Assembly: GCA_008638225.1 (NCBI GenBank)
Contig: VTPP01000010.1
Location: forward strand, 1-41,408
Source of the DNA: Pelagibacteraceae bacterium
GTDB lineage: Bacteria > Pseudomonadota > Alphaproteobacteria > Pelagibacterales > Pelagibacteraceae
Reading direction: 5' to 3'
DNA length: 41,408 bases
A model generated the notes under the pieces. It was not told the DNA's origin. It made no database searches and worked only from the letters and a program-made list of their open reading frames with translations. The position numbers and the translations under genes were made by a program. This document shows, piece after piece, positions 16,570 through 25,144 of the stretch. The first letter of the stretch is position 1. Each line of letters opens with the position of its first letter.

Positions 16570-18091
16570 ACGTTTTAACTTTAAAATCCTTAATACTAAA
16601 AGATTTGAATAATATTGAAAGTACAAAATAAATTATTGATGAACTACCAATGATTATGACTAAATTTAATATTTTAGAAAAAGAGCTACTATAAAAATTA
16701 AATTGAAATTTAAACAATAAAAAATAAAGAATCGCACTCATAACAAACGAACAAACAAAAATTTTTCCTATTCTTTTTTTAAACGTTGCATCGAACTCAT
16801 GTAAATTGTTTTTTAATAAAAAAATTTGGTAAATAAACACCCCGCACCAACAAGAAACCGTGGTTCCTAAGGCAATAGAGATAAAGCCTAAATAAGAAAA
16901 AAAAGCTAAACTTATTAAGACGTTTAGTATCACAGTTATAACAGATACATAAAATGGAAATTGAGTATCAGATCTAGCAAAATAAAAACTAGAGTAAATT
17001 TTTAATAATGAAAAAGCAGGTAAACCAAAACCAAAAACAAATAATGCTTTTGATGTCTGAGAGACACTTTCTTGATCAAAGGAGCCATATCCAAAAAGTG
17101 TTGAAATAATTGGCTCTGTGGCCATAACAATACCTATCATGGCAGGAGCTGATAAAAACAAGGATAGTTCAATAGATCTATTTTGTAAAAAGAAACTTCT
17201 TCCATCTTTTTGTTGAAAAATTTCTTTAGATAAGGCTGGTAGTATAACTGTTCCAATTGCAATTCCTGTTATTGCTAATGGTAATTGATAAATTCTATCA
17301 GCATAATATAAATAAGATACGGCACTAGTTTGAAACGACGCAATAATTGTTCCCACTAAAATATTAATTTGCATTACTCCAGAAGAAAAAACGCTAGGTA
17401 GTAATTTTTTGAAAAAAATTTTAACATCCGAAGAAATTGTAAATTTAAATTTTATGATGGGGGTAAAATATTTTTTTCCATAAATAAAAAGCATTACAAA
17501 CTGAAGTATTCCAGCAACAGTAACTGCCCATGCCATATAAAAAACTAATTGTTGGTCAAAAAAATTTGCAAATAAAATAGTGGTAATGAGCAGTACATTA
17601 AGAACAATAGGCGCAGCTGCTGCTAAGGCAAATTTTCCTTTGGTATTTAAAATCGCAGAATAAAATGAAGACAAAGAAACAAAAAGTAAAAAAGGAAAAG
17701 CAATTCTACTTAAGGTAACAACTAACTCATACTTTTCTACATCGCCTATAAATCCTGGAGAAATTAAATAAATAACCGCGCCCATAAAAACCTCGGCGAT
17801 ACATACAAGAATCAATAAGATGAATATTAATAAATTAAAAACAGAATTCGCAAACTCAAAAGACTGATTTTTTAAATCTAATTTTACGTATTGTGGGACG
17901 AATGCAGAATTAAAAGAACCTTCGGCAAATAACCTTCTAAAGGTATTGGGCAGCCTAAATGCCACAAAAAAAGCATCGGCTAAGAAACTTGTACCAAGAA
18001 ATATAGCGATTAAAATATCTCTTAAATAGCCAAGAATTCTACTAGCTAAGGTTAAGAATCCAAAAGAACTAACGGATGACAAAATATTCAT
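16556..18091 (-). CDS. murJ: lipid II flippase MurJ
   Basis: A 511-residue integral membrane protein of the MOP superfamily with about 13-14 hydrophobic segments. Family marks at the N-terminus are SRILGYLRDILIAIFLG and ADAFFVAFRLPNTFRRLFAEGSFNSAFVPQY. MurJ moves the peptidoglycan precursor lipid II across the inner membrane. It is expressed away from the malic enzyme gene. The shared 91-base divergent gap (18092-18182) must hold promoters for both. The 3' end overlaps trpS. Confidence 0.94.
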   Translation of the reverse strand: MNILSSVSSFGFLTLASRILGYLRDILIAIFLGTSFLADAFFVAFRLPNTFRRLFAEGSFNSAFVPQYVKLDLKNQSFEFANSVFNLLIFILLILVCIAEVFMGAVIYLISPGFIGDVEKYELVVTLSRIAFPFLLFVSLSSFYSAILNTKGKFALAAAAPIVLNVLLITTILFANFFDQQLVFYMAWAVTVAGILQFVMLFIYGKKYFTPIIKFKFTISSDVKIFFKKLLPSVFSSGVMQINILVGTIIASFQTSAVSYLYYADRIYQLPLAITGIAIGTVILPALSKEIFQQKDGRSFFLQNRSIELSLFLSAPAMIGIVMATEPIISTLFGYGSFDQESVSQTSKALFVFGFGLPAFSLLKIYSSFYFARSDTQFPFYVSVITVILNVLISLAFFSYLGFISIALGTTVSCWCGVFIYQIFLLKNNLHEFDATFKKRIGKIFVCSFVMSAILYFLLFKFQFNFYSSSFSKILNLVIIIGSSSIIYFVLSILFKSFSIKDFKVKTYESK

Positions 18092-18158
18092 TATTTTTTA
18101 ATATTTGTATTGTTTTACAATCTTAATGTTCTAAATTCCCTCCTACAAATAAAAATTG

Positions 18159-18170
18159 ACATTTAAATGT
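18159..18170. promoter_or_regulatory. 12-base palindrome upstream of maeB
   Basis: ACATTTAAATGT is a perfect 12-base palindrome, centred 18 bases before the malic-enzyme start codon in the 91-base gap between the divergent murJ and malic-enzyme genes. A looser outer repeat TGACA...TGTCA surrounds it. It could be an operator for a dimeric regulator overlapping the initiation region. The sequence is AT-rich, so chance is possible. I do not recognise it as a site for a named regulator. Confidence 0.3.
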
Positions 18171-18182
18171 GTCAGAAAATAA

Positions 18183-20462
18183 ATGACAAAAAAGACACCT
18201 ACTCAAAAATACACTGATAAAGAAGCATTAGACTTCCACACAGAGGGAAAGCCTGGAAAAATAGAGGTAATATCTTCAAAAAGTTTATCTACTCAGAGAG
18301 ATTTGGCTTTAGCTTATTCTCCAGGAGTTGCTATTCCTTGTATAGAAATTGGCAAGAATCCAGAAGCTGCTTACGATTACACCAGTAAGGGAAATTTAGT
18401 TGCGGTGATCAGTAACGGAACCGCAATTTTAGGACTTGGTGATTTAGGAGCTCTTGCATCAAAACCTGTAATGGAAGGAAAATCAGTTTTATTTAAAAGA
18501 TTTGCAGACATTGACTCAATAGATATTGAAATAGATTCCAAAGATGCAAATGAAATTATTAATGTTGTTTCTAAAATCGCAGTTACGTTTGGTGGAATCA
18601 ATTTGGAGGATATCGCCGCACCAGACTGTTTCGTTATAGAACAAAAATTAAAAGAATTAGTTGATATTCCAATTTTTCACGATGACCAACATGGAACAGC
18701 AATTATCACAACTGCAGGATTAATTAATGCATTAGACATCTCCGGAAAATCTATAAAAGATGTTAAAATTGTTGTGAATGGAGCTGGAGCTTCCGCGATA
18801 GCATGCACAGAATTATTTAAAAATAGTGGTGTGCCAAATGAAAATGTTACGATGATAGATCGTAAAGGAGTAATTTATAGGGGAAGAGCAGAAGGTATGG
18901 ATCAGTGGAAATCCAAACACGCAGTAGAAACAAAACATAGAACATTAGCAGAAGCAATTAATGGGGCGGATGTTTTTTTAGGATTGTCAGCAAAAGATGC
19001 TCTTACACAAGAAATGGTAAAATCAATGGCAAAAAATCCAATTATTTTTGCTTGTGCCAATCCAGATCCAGAAATTAGACCAGAGTTAGTGAAGGAAGTT
19101 AGGGATGACGCAATTATTGCAACGGGAAGATCTGATTATCCCAACCAGGTAAATAACCTTATTGGTTTTCCATATATTTTTAGAGGTGCTTTAGATGTTA
19201 GAGCAAAAGAAATTAACGAAGCTATGAAAGTGGCAGCAGCAAATGCAATTGCTCAACTTGCAAGAGATAACGTACCAGATGAAGTTGTGGCTGCATATGG
19301 TGGTGAACGACCGGTTTATGGAAGAGAATATATTATTCCATCAACTTTTGATCCAAGACTAATCACTGTAATTCCAATGGCAGTAGCCAAAGCTGCGATG
19401 GATAGTGGTGTAGCTAGAAAACCTATTGAAGATTTTGAAAAATATGAAAATCAACTAGCTGCTAGATTAGATCAGTCGATGAATTTTATGAGAACAATTA
19501 ATTCTACTATTAAAGGAAAGAAAAAAAGAGTTGTCTTTGCTGAGGGAGAGGATGCCGAAACTCTAAAAGCTGCTGTAGCATTTAAAAATAGTGGTTTGGG
19601 AGAACCGGTTTTGATTGCCAATGAAGAAAAATTAAAAGAAACATTTAAAAAAATAGGATTAGACGAAAACTATAAAATTGAAATTTCAAACTCTGCTGAC
19701 AAAGATAGGAGTGAGGAGTATGTTAAGTTCTTATACAATAAGCTTCAGCGCAAAGGTGTTCTTGAAGCAGACTGTAATAAATTAGTCAAAACAGATAGAG
19801 CAACATGGGGATCTTGCATGGTGTCTTGTGGTCACGCCGATGCAATGGTTACTGGAAATACTCGTCACTATGCTGCAACTGTTGAAAAATTAATGCAATC
19901 TGTAGGTCCTAGAGAAAATGAGCTAGTTTTTGGAATGTGTATTTTTGTTAACAAGGGAAAAACAATTATTATTGCCGATACAAATGTCATAGAGTATCCA
20001 GATTCTGAGCAGTTAGCAGATATGGCTATTTCCTCTGCAAGAGTTGCCAAACAATTAGGACTGGATCCTAAAGTTGCTTTCTTATCGCATTCAACATTTG
20101 GGCAACCGGAAACGGACCGAACTAAAAGAGTTGCAAAATCAGTTCAAATTCTAAAAGAAAAAAAAGTTGATTTTATATTTGATGGAGAAATGCAGCCTGA
20201 TGTTGCTTTAAATAAAAAATATCAATCTACTTACTCTTTTTCTGCATTAGTTGGTAATGCTAATATTTTAATCATGCCTTCTATTCATGCTGCTGCAATA
20301 TCAATTAAATTATTAAAAGAATTAAGCGGAGGGAAAGTTATAGGACCAATGCTTATAGGATTAGGTCAACCTATTGAAGTTGCTCCTTTAAGATCAACAA
20401 GTAATGAAATTTTAAATCTAGCTTCTATTGCAGCCTACTCAGCTGAAACAATTAAATACTAA
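18183..20462 (+). CDS. maeB: NADP-type malic enzyme fused to a phosphotransacetylase-like domain
   Basis: A 759-residue two-domain protein. The N-terminal 430 residues form the malic enzyme, converting malate to pyruvate and CO2: LALAYSPGVAIPC, SNGTAILGLGDLG, FHDDQHGTAI, and the dinucleotide-binding VVNGAGASAIAC. Residues about 435-759 resemble phosphate acetyltransferase (FAEGEDAETLKAA, HSTFGQPETDRTKRV). In MaeB enzymes this domain is usually regulatory, often acetyl-CoA responsive, rather than catalytic. Full-length, with no frameshift. It is the only gene here clearly in central carbon metabolism, placed alone between divergent murJ and a convergent lipoprotein gene 2 bases away. Confidence 0.95.
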   Translation: MTKKTPTQKYTDKEALDFHTEGKPGKIEVISSKSLSTQRDLALAYSPGVAIPCIEIGKNPEAAYDYTSKGNLVAVISNGTAILGLGDLGALASKPVMEGKSVLFKRFADIDSIDIEIDSKDANEIINVVSKIAVTFGGINLEDIAAPDCFVIEQKLKELVDIPIFHDDQHGTAIITTAGLINALDISGKSIKDVKIVVNGAGASAIACTELFKNSGVPNENVTMIDRKGVIYRGRAEGMDQWKSKHAVETKHRTLAEAINGADVFLGLSAKDALTQEMVKSMAKNPIIFACANPDPEIRPELVKEVRDDAIIATGRSDYPNQVNNLIGFPYIFRGALDVRAKEINEAMKVAAANAIAQLARDNVPDEVVAAYGGERPVYGREYIIPSTFDPRLITVIPMAVAKAAMDSGVARKPIEDFEKYENQLAARLDQSMNFMRTINSTIKGKKKRVVFAEGEDAETLKAAVAFKNSGLGEPVLIANEEKLKETFKKIGLDENYKIEISNSADKDRSEEYVKFLYNKLQRKGVLEADCNKLVKTDRATWGSCMVSCGHADAMVTGNTRHYAATVEKLMQSVGPRENELVFGMCIFVNKGKTIIIADTNVIEYPDSEQLADMAISSARVAKQLGLDPKVAFLSHSTFGQPETDRTKRVAKSVQILKEKKVDFIFDGEMQPDVALNKKYQSTYSFSALVGNANILIMPSIHAAAISIKLLKELSGGKVIGPMLIGLGQPIEVAPLRSTSNEILNLASIAAYSAETIKY

Positions 20463-20464
20463 TT

Positions 20465-21055
20465 CTATTTTTTATTTTTTGAGAGCTCTTCAACCAGTAA
20501 AATAGTGGCATCAACACTTTTCACATCTTTAATTAATGAAGCTTCATTAATAACTTCCCGTCGCTCTTCTTCGTTTGCAGCAATTCCAAATACAAATATA
20601 ACTTGGTTAACTGTATTTATATTATAATTAGCAATTTTAATTTTTTTATTAGTAAGCATTGCTACATTAAGCTGCGAAGTAATGAGCGCATCTTTTGAAT
20701 AGTTTTTTAATGAAAATTTATCTTTTACTTCAATATTATTCTTTACTGACCTTGCCCCTTCTGTTTTCCAAGCAAGTTTAGTCATTAAAATCTTCTCATC
20801 CACCGTATTAACTGATCCTGTCAAAAAAATATGTCCATCTACAACTTTAGAAGAAACATTTAAAATATACTTTTTGTCTGCTTGAGCCATTCTAATTAAA
20901 ATAGATTTTTGCATTATAGAATCGTCAATTTGTGTTCCTAAAGTTCTTGGGTCTAAGTAAATACTTACTCCACTTCCCAAAACACCCTCTGAACTAACTC
21001 CGATACATCCATTAAGAGTTAATAAAGATACAAATATAATTAAAATTTTTTTCAT
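20465..21055 (-). CDS. BON-domain outer-membrane lipoprotein (DolP/YraP-like)
   Basis: A 196-residue predicted lipoprotein. The signal peptide MKKILIIFVSLLTLNGC ends in a lipobox with Cys17. Two BON domains follow (about 50-115 and 120-190), the second ending in VINEASLIKDVKSVDATILL. BON proteins of this type (E. coli DolP, formerly YraP) help keep the outer membrane intact. The neighbour rsmI and the divergent LpoA-like gene form a set that E. coli also keeps together (yraL, lpoA, yraP), which supports the assignment. It overlaps rsmI by 4 bases. Confidence 0.85.
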   Translation of the reverse strand: MKKILIIFVSLLTLNGCIGVSSEGVLGSGVSIYLDPRTLGTQIDDSIMQKSILIRMAQADKKYILNVSSKVVDGHIFLTGSVNTVDEKILMTKLAWKTEGARSVKNNIEVKDKFSLKNYSKDALITSQLNVAMLTNKKIKIANYNINTVNQVIFVFGIAANEEERREVINEASLIKDVKSVDATILLVEELSKNKK

Positions 21056-21903
21056 TTGTTTATTTTTAATACGTTCTGATAAATAATTTTTTTACTTATT
21101 TTCAGTTTTTCTGCAAGATATTCTGAAATATCTTTTGATGACATTTTGTTTAATAAAAGTTTTATCTCTTTAATTAAATCTACATTACTAATATTCTTAG
21201 AATCTTCCTCTTTATTACTAATGACAAGAGTTATTTCTCCTTTTAAATCGTTTGTGCCAATATTGTGTATTAATTCGTTCACACTCCCGGACAAATATGT
21301 CTCGTGCAATTTTGTGATTTCTCTTGCAATAAAAATTGACCTTTCTCCAAAGTAAGGGGGGAACTCCTTTAAAATTTTTTTTAGATCTCTTGCAGGCAAA
21401 AATAAAACTATTGAGCTATTTATTTTTGATAATACTTCTAATTCTTGCTCTCTTTGATTGTTGGTTTTAGACAAAAAACCGTAAAAATAAAATTTTGTGT
21501 CAAAACCTGATACAGACATAGCAGCAGTAACAGAGGATGGTCCTGGAACGGGTACTACCTTGACATTTTGTTCTCGTGCTGACTTAACTAAAAAATGTCC
21601 TGGATCAGATATGAGTGGCGTTCCAGCATCTGATATTAATGATACTATTTTGCCTTCACCAATATCCTTAAAAATTTCCACTACATTTTTAATTTCATTA
21701 AATTTGTGAAAAGAAATTAATTTTTTTTTGATATTGTAATAATTAAGTAGTTTTAAAGAATGTCTTGTATCTTCGCACAAAATATAATCCGATTTTTTTA
21801 AAACTTCTAAGGCTCTAAAAGTTATATCGGATAAATTTCCGATAGGAGTGGAAACAATGTATAGAGCTGGATCAATTAGATTATTTTTTTTGTTTACCAA
21901 CAT
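21052..21903 (-). CDS. rsmI: 16S rRNA 2'-O-ribose C1402 methyltransferase RsmI
   Basis: A 283-residue tetrapyrrole-methylase-fold enzyme that 2'-O-methylates C1402 of 16S rRNA with AdoMet. Visible family blocks are LYIVSTPIGNLSDITFRALEVL, the CEDTRHSLKLL segment, SLISDAGTPLISDPGHFLV and VVPVPGPSSVTAAMSVSGF, all typical of RsmI (YraL). The C-terminal 50 residues include a short helical region, SSKDISEYLAEKLKISKK, as in the family. It is divergent from the LpoA-like gene, with 29 bases between starts. Confidence 0.95.
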   Translation of the reverse strand: MLVNKKNNLIDPALYIVSTPIGNLSDITFRALEVLKKSDYILCEDTRHSLKLLNYYNIKKKLISFHKFNEIKNVVEIFKDIGEGKIVSLISDAGTPLISDPGHFLVKSAREQNVKVVPVPGPSSVTAAMSVSGFDTKFYFYGFLSKTNNQREQELEVLSKINSSIVLFLPARDLKKILKEFPPYFGERSIFIAREITKLHETYLSGSVNELIHNIGTNDLKGEITLVISNKEEDSKNISNVDLIKEIKLLLNKMSSKDISEYLAEKLKISKKIIYQNVLKINK

Positions 21904-21932
21904 ATTTTCATCTATATCATTAACACAATTTT

Positions 21933-23093
21933 ATGAAAAATTTTTGTATTAAATTTTTTTTGCTTTCGTTTCTTTTGTTAAATTTAACAATCGCAGCTAA
22001 CAGTAAAAACCAGTCTTTAAGAATAGGTGCAATTCTTCCACTTACGGGGGATTATCAAGAAATTGGAAATAAAATATTAAAAACTTTTGAGCTGACAATT
22101 TTTGAGCTTTCGAATGTTGATGTAACCCTGATACCTTTCGACAACAACAGCACTGAAGCTGGAACTAGATTTGCTTTTAAAGAACTCCAAACCCAAAAAG
22201 TTGATATTGTTTTGGGGCCGATTTTTATGAAAAATTTACTATCCATTGTGCAAGATGAAAATTTTTCAAAATATATCTTTATATCGTTAAGTAATAACAA
22301 TGTTGGTCTGCCAAACAATGTAATTTCATTCGGGGTAAATTTAGATAGTCAAATTTTAGCACTGCGTTCAACTATTAATGATAAAAATAAAAAAAAAATA
22401 TTTTTTGCTGATAACTCTGAATTTTCAATGAATGTTTTAAAAAAAATTGAAGAAATTAAAATTCCGTTATTAGCAAAATATCAATACTCAAATTTTGATG
22501 AAATTAATGAAAAAGCTAAAATAGCAACCTCATATAATTATAGACACAAAAAACTACTAGATTTGATTGCTGAATTAAAAAAATCAGACAATAATAGTGA
22601 TCAGGCCAAAGTTAAAAGCCTTGAAAAAAAGGATACTTTGGAAGGCGTGAGCTATCAACAAGTTATAGTCCCATTATTTGATGATGATTTAATAAGTGTG
22701 GTTTCTTTTTTTGATTACTATGATGTAAATTACAAAGAAGCTTCATTTGTAACATTAAACCAATGGTTTAACAAAAAATTATTACTGGAGCCATCACTGC
22801 AAAATATTATTTTTCCCTCAATTAACTACTCAAATTTTCAAGAACTAAATAAAAAACTTAAAGAAAACTATAATATCGAAATATCAAATATTGAAATCCT
22901 AGCCTACGATATTATTCCCTTATTAGTATCGAGTTGGTATGACAAAAAAAATGATTTCTTTTCAACGGAAGACTTTATTGGCAAAGAATTTAGAGGAAAA
23001 AGTGGAATATTTAAAATAAATAATCAGAACTACGCAGACCGTAAATTAGATTTGTATCAGATTAAAAATAAATCTTTTGTTAAAATTAATTAA
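21933..23093 (+). CDS. periplasmic LpoA-like protein (Leu/Ile/Val-binding fold)
   Basis: A 386-residue exported protein. A signal peptide (KNFCIKFFLLSFLLLNLTIAA) precedes a type I periplasmic-binding fold: SLRIGAILPLTGDYQEIGNKIL, VTLIPFDNNSTEAGTRFAFKEL, KVDIVLGPIFMKNL. This matches the C-terminal domain of LpoA, the outer-membrane activator of penicillin-binding protein PBP1a, and the location beside rsmI is the conserved LpoA position. Unlike E. coli LpoA it has no lipobox cysteine and lacks the N-terminal TPR domain. It may therefore act as a soluble periplasmic protein, and a ligand-binding role cannot be excluded. It converges with and overlaps rdgB by 8 bases. Confidence 0.75.
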   Translation: MKNFCIKFFLLSFLLLNLTIAANSKNQSLRIGAILPLTGDYQEIGNKILKTFELTIFELSNVDVTLIPFDNNSTEAGTRFAFKELQTQKVDIVLGPIFMKNLLSIVQDENFSKYIFISLSNNNVGLPNNVISFGVNLDSQILALRSTINDKNKKKIFFADNSEFSMNVLKKIEEIKIPLLAKYQYSNFDEINEKAKIATSYNYRHKKLLDLIAELKKSDNNSDQAKVKSLEKKDTLEGVSYQQVIVPLFDDDLISVVSFFDYYDVNYKEASFVTLNQWFNKKLLLEPSLQNIIFPSINYSNFQELNKKLKENYNIEISNIEILAYDIIPLLVSSWYDKKNDFFSTEDFIGKEFRGKSGIFKINNQNYADRKLDLYQIKNKSFVKIN

Positions 23094-23697
23094 ACTTAAA
23101 ATATTTCTTTATTTTTTTAAAGGCTTTGAATCTGTGAGATATTTTATTTTTATATTTAGGATTAAGTTCCCCAAAAGTTTTTGTTTCGCCATTAGCTGTA
23201 AAAATAGGATCATAACCAAACCCTTTTGATCCCTTCGCAGGAAAGCTAATTTTTCCAAAAACCTTTCCCAAAAATTCAAAAGATTGACCTGTGGGATATC
23301 CAATAGAGATACAACATGTAAAATTTGCTTTGGAATATAATAACTTTTTTTTAATAAGAAGTTTTCTAACTTTTTCCATTGCATCATCGAAATCTTTATT
23401 CTTGCCAGCCCATCTAGCAGAGTAAATTCCTGGCTTATTATTTAGCTTTCTAACTTCAAGACCAGAGTCGTCTGAAATAGTAATTAGACCTGATTTTTTT
23501 GCACAATATAAAGATTTAATTTTCGCATTACCTTTAAATGTTTTGGCAGTTTCTTTTGGTTCTTTTAGATTAAAATCTTTTGGGCTAAGACAAACCAATT
23601 GTTTTGGAAGTAATTCTCTAATTTCCTTAAATTTTCCTGGATTATTTGTTGCTATAAGAATACGATTTATTCTTTTTAATTCTTTGAGTTTATGCAC
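23086..23697 (-). CDS. rdgB: dITP/XTP pyrophosphatase RdgB
   Basis: A 203-residue Ham1/RdgB-family enzyme that hydrolyses non-canonical purine triphosphates (dITP, XTP), cleaning the nucleotide pool. Signatures: ILIATNNPGKFKEIRELL at the N-terminus, ISDDSGLEVRKLNNKPGIYSARWAG in the middle, and GFGYDPIF with SHRFKAFKK at the C-terminus. It overlaps rph by 8 bases at the start, the common alphaproteobacterial rph-rdgB pairing. An internal open frame at 23109-23387 is a shadow of this gene. Confidence 0.95.
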   Translation of the reverse strand: MHKLKELKRINRILIATNNPGKFKEIRELLPKQLVCLSPKDFNLKEPKETAKTFKGNAKIKSLYCAKKSGLITISDDSGLEVRKLNNKPGIYSARWAGKNKDFDDAMEKVRKLLIKKKLLYSKANFTCCISIGYPTGQSFEFLGKVFGKISFPAKGSKGFGYDPIFTANGETKTFGELNPKYKNKISHRFKAFKKIKKYFKFN

Positions 23698-24403
23698 TGA
23701 GTACTTTTTTTTGTATTAATATAATTTCTTCAATAGATTTTTTAGAATGCTGCATCATTTCTAAAAATTGAGTTTGACTACAAGTTGTTTTTTCCCCTGT
23801 TAACTGCAATTCTATTATTTGATTTTTGTCATTCATCACATAATTAGAATCTACATCTGCTTTGCTATCTTCTTCATAATCAAGATCCATCATAATTTCC
23901 CCATTAATAATTCCACAACTTATTGCCGCAACATAATTTTTGATTGGGTTGTGATTGATCTGTTTTCTTTTGATCATTAAATCTATACATTTTTTTAATG
24001 CAACAAACCCTCCAGTAATAGATGCGGTTCTAGTTCCGCCATCTGCCTGCAAAACATCGCAATCAATGGTAATTAAATATTCTCCTAACAACTGAGTATC
24101 AATGGATGCTCTTAGGGATCTTCCTATTAATCTTTGGATTTCAGACGTTCTTCCGCCAACTTTACCAACTGAAGCTTCTCTTCTCATTCTTTCATGAGTT
24201 GATCTTGGAAGCATGCCATACTCTGCTGTGACCCATCCTTTGCCTGACCCTTTAAGCCATCTAGGCAACTTGTCCTCAATAGAAGCTGTGCAAACTACGT
24301 GTGTATCACCAGATTTAATTAGACATGATGCGTCAGCATTTTTTATATAGTCTGGAATAATTTCTATTTTTCGTAGTTCTAAATTTTTTCTATTATTACG
24401 CAT
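23690..24403 (-). CDS. rph: ribonuclease PH
   Basis: RNase PH trims tRNA 3' ends phosphorolytically. The 237-residue length is normal. Visible features are ELRKIEIIPDYIKNADASCL near the N-terminus, AEYGMLPRSTHERMRREA (about 71-88), the GRTSEIQRLIGRSLRA block, CDVLQADGGTRTASITGG, and LDYEEDSKADVDSNYVM with the conserved metal-binding aspartates. It is the first gene of an rph-rdgB pair and diverges from grpE over 63 bases; hrcA, often the neighbour in other bacteria, is absent. Confidence 0.96.
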   Translation of the reverse strand: MRNNRKNLELRKIEIIPDYIKNADASCLIKSGDTHVVCTASIEDKLPRWLKGSGKGWVTAEYGMLPRSTHERMRREASVGKVGGRTSEIQRLIGRSLRASIDTQLLGEYLITIDCDVLQADGGTRTASITGGFVALKKCIDLMIKRKQINHNPIKNYVAAISCGIINGEIMMDLDYEEDSKADVDSNYVMNDKNQIIELQLTGEKTTCSQTQFLEMMQHSKKSIEEIILIQKKVLSA

Positions 24404-24466
24404 AATTTGGTCTTGGAATTTAATAATTAGTAACTATATATGCGTTCATTATAAATTATAAAAAAA

Positions 24467-25048
24467 ATGAATACAGAAAAAAATCCCAATTTAAATGATG
24501 AAACAAATATTGAAGAATCTTCTCAAGATTTGGAAAATCATGTTGAAACACCAGAACAACAAGAAAATCTAAGCGATCAATCAACAAAAGAACAACTAGA
24601 AAAAACAATAGATGAACTTAATAATAAAGTCTTAAGACTTCTTGCTGAAAATCAAAATTTAAGAAAAAATCACGAAAGAGAAAAAGAAGATATCTTAAAA
24701 TACGGGTCTTTCAATTTCGCATCTCAAATTCTAAGCTTAACCGACAACTTAGACCGTGCTTTTTCTATTTTTAAAAATAATGATAAATTTAAAGATAAAG
24801 AATTTATCGATATTAAAAATGGAATTGAACTAATAGAAAAAGAACTTCAAGTAACTTTAGAAAAAAATAATATTACTTATATAGACTGTTTAAACAAAAA
24901 ATTTGATCCAAATTTTCACCAAGCTTTAAGTGAGGTTGAAAGTGACAAAGACCATGGAACTGTTGTTGAAGAAATTCAAAAAGGGTACATGTTGCATGAC
25001 CGCCTTTTAAGACCATCTCTAGTAAACATTGCTAAATCAGCGAAATAA
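24467..25048 (+). CDS. grpE: nucleotide exchange factor GrpE
   Basis: GrpE releases ADP from DnaK. The 193-residue protein has an acidic, disordered N-terminus (about 1-40), a long coiled coil (about 40-95, with QLEKTIDELNNKVLRLLAENQNL split across heptads), and the four-helix/beta-wing region with FDPNFHQALSEVE and IQKGYMLHDRLLRPSLVNIAK, the family signature. It is followed by dnaK after 96 bases with its own promoter-like sequence. The ATG follows a run of A residues. Confidence 0.95.
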   Translation: MNTEKNPNLNDETNIEESSQDLENHVETPEQQENLSDQSTKEQLEKTIDELNNKVLRLLAENQNLRKNHEREKEDILKYGSFNFASQILSLTDNLDRAFSIFKNNDKFKDKEFIDIKNGIELIEKELQVTLEKNNITYIDCLNKKFDPNFHQALSEVESDKDHGTVVEEIQKGYMLHDRLLRPSLVNIAKSAK

Positions 25049-25065
25049 AAGATTAAAAAATAATT

Positions 25066-25091
25066 GTTTTAGAGGTTGTAATCTCCAAAAC
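25066..25091 (+). promoter_or_regulatory. inverted repeat between grpE and dnaK
   Basis: GTTTTaGAG (25066-25074) and CTCcAAAAC (25083-25091) are inverted repeats with one mismatch and an 8-base loop. No T-run follows, so it is unlikely to be a standard intrinsic terminator. It overlaps the proposed -35 region of the dnaK promoter. It might stabilise the grpE 3' end or act as an operator. Confidence 0.35.
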
Positions 25092-25102
25092 ACCCCCCAT
25101 AT
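25075..25102 (+). promoter_or_regulatory. sigma32 (RpoH)-like promoter of dnaK
   Basis: CCCCATAT (25095-25102) fits the RpoH -10 consensus CCCCATnT. GTTGTA (25075-25080) is a weak match to the -35 element CTTGAA, with 14 bases between them, within the expected spacing. Transcription would begin near 25109, leaving a leader of about 36 bases before the dnaK ATG. In this AT-rich sequence a run of six Cs is conspicuous. The -35 match is poor, so this is a candidate only. It would give dnaK a heat-shock promoter separate from grpE. Confidence 0.45.
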
Positions 25103-25144
25103 CCAATGAAGAATTAAGAAATACCAATAAAAGGATTAAAAATT

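Noticed and set aside
18092-18182. A 15-codon open frame with a strong GGAGG-like sequence on the minus strand upstream of murJ
   Set aside because: It is too short, has no recognisable product, and the GGAGG is within the frame rather than before a start codon.
24404-24466. Heat-shock promoter for grpE (CTTGGAA ... CTATATAT)
   Set aside because: The -10 lacks the C-rich part of the sigma32 consensus; any promoter would match equally in such AT-rich DNA.
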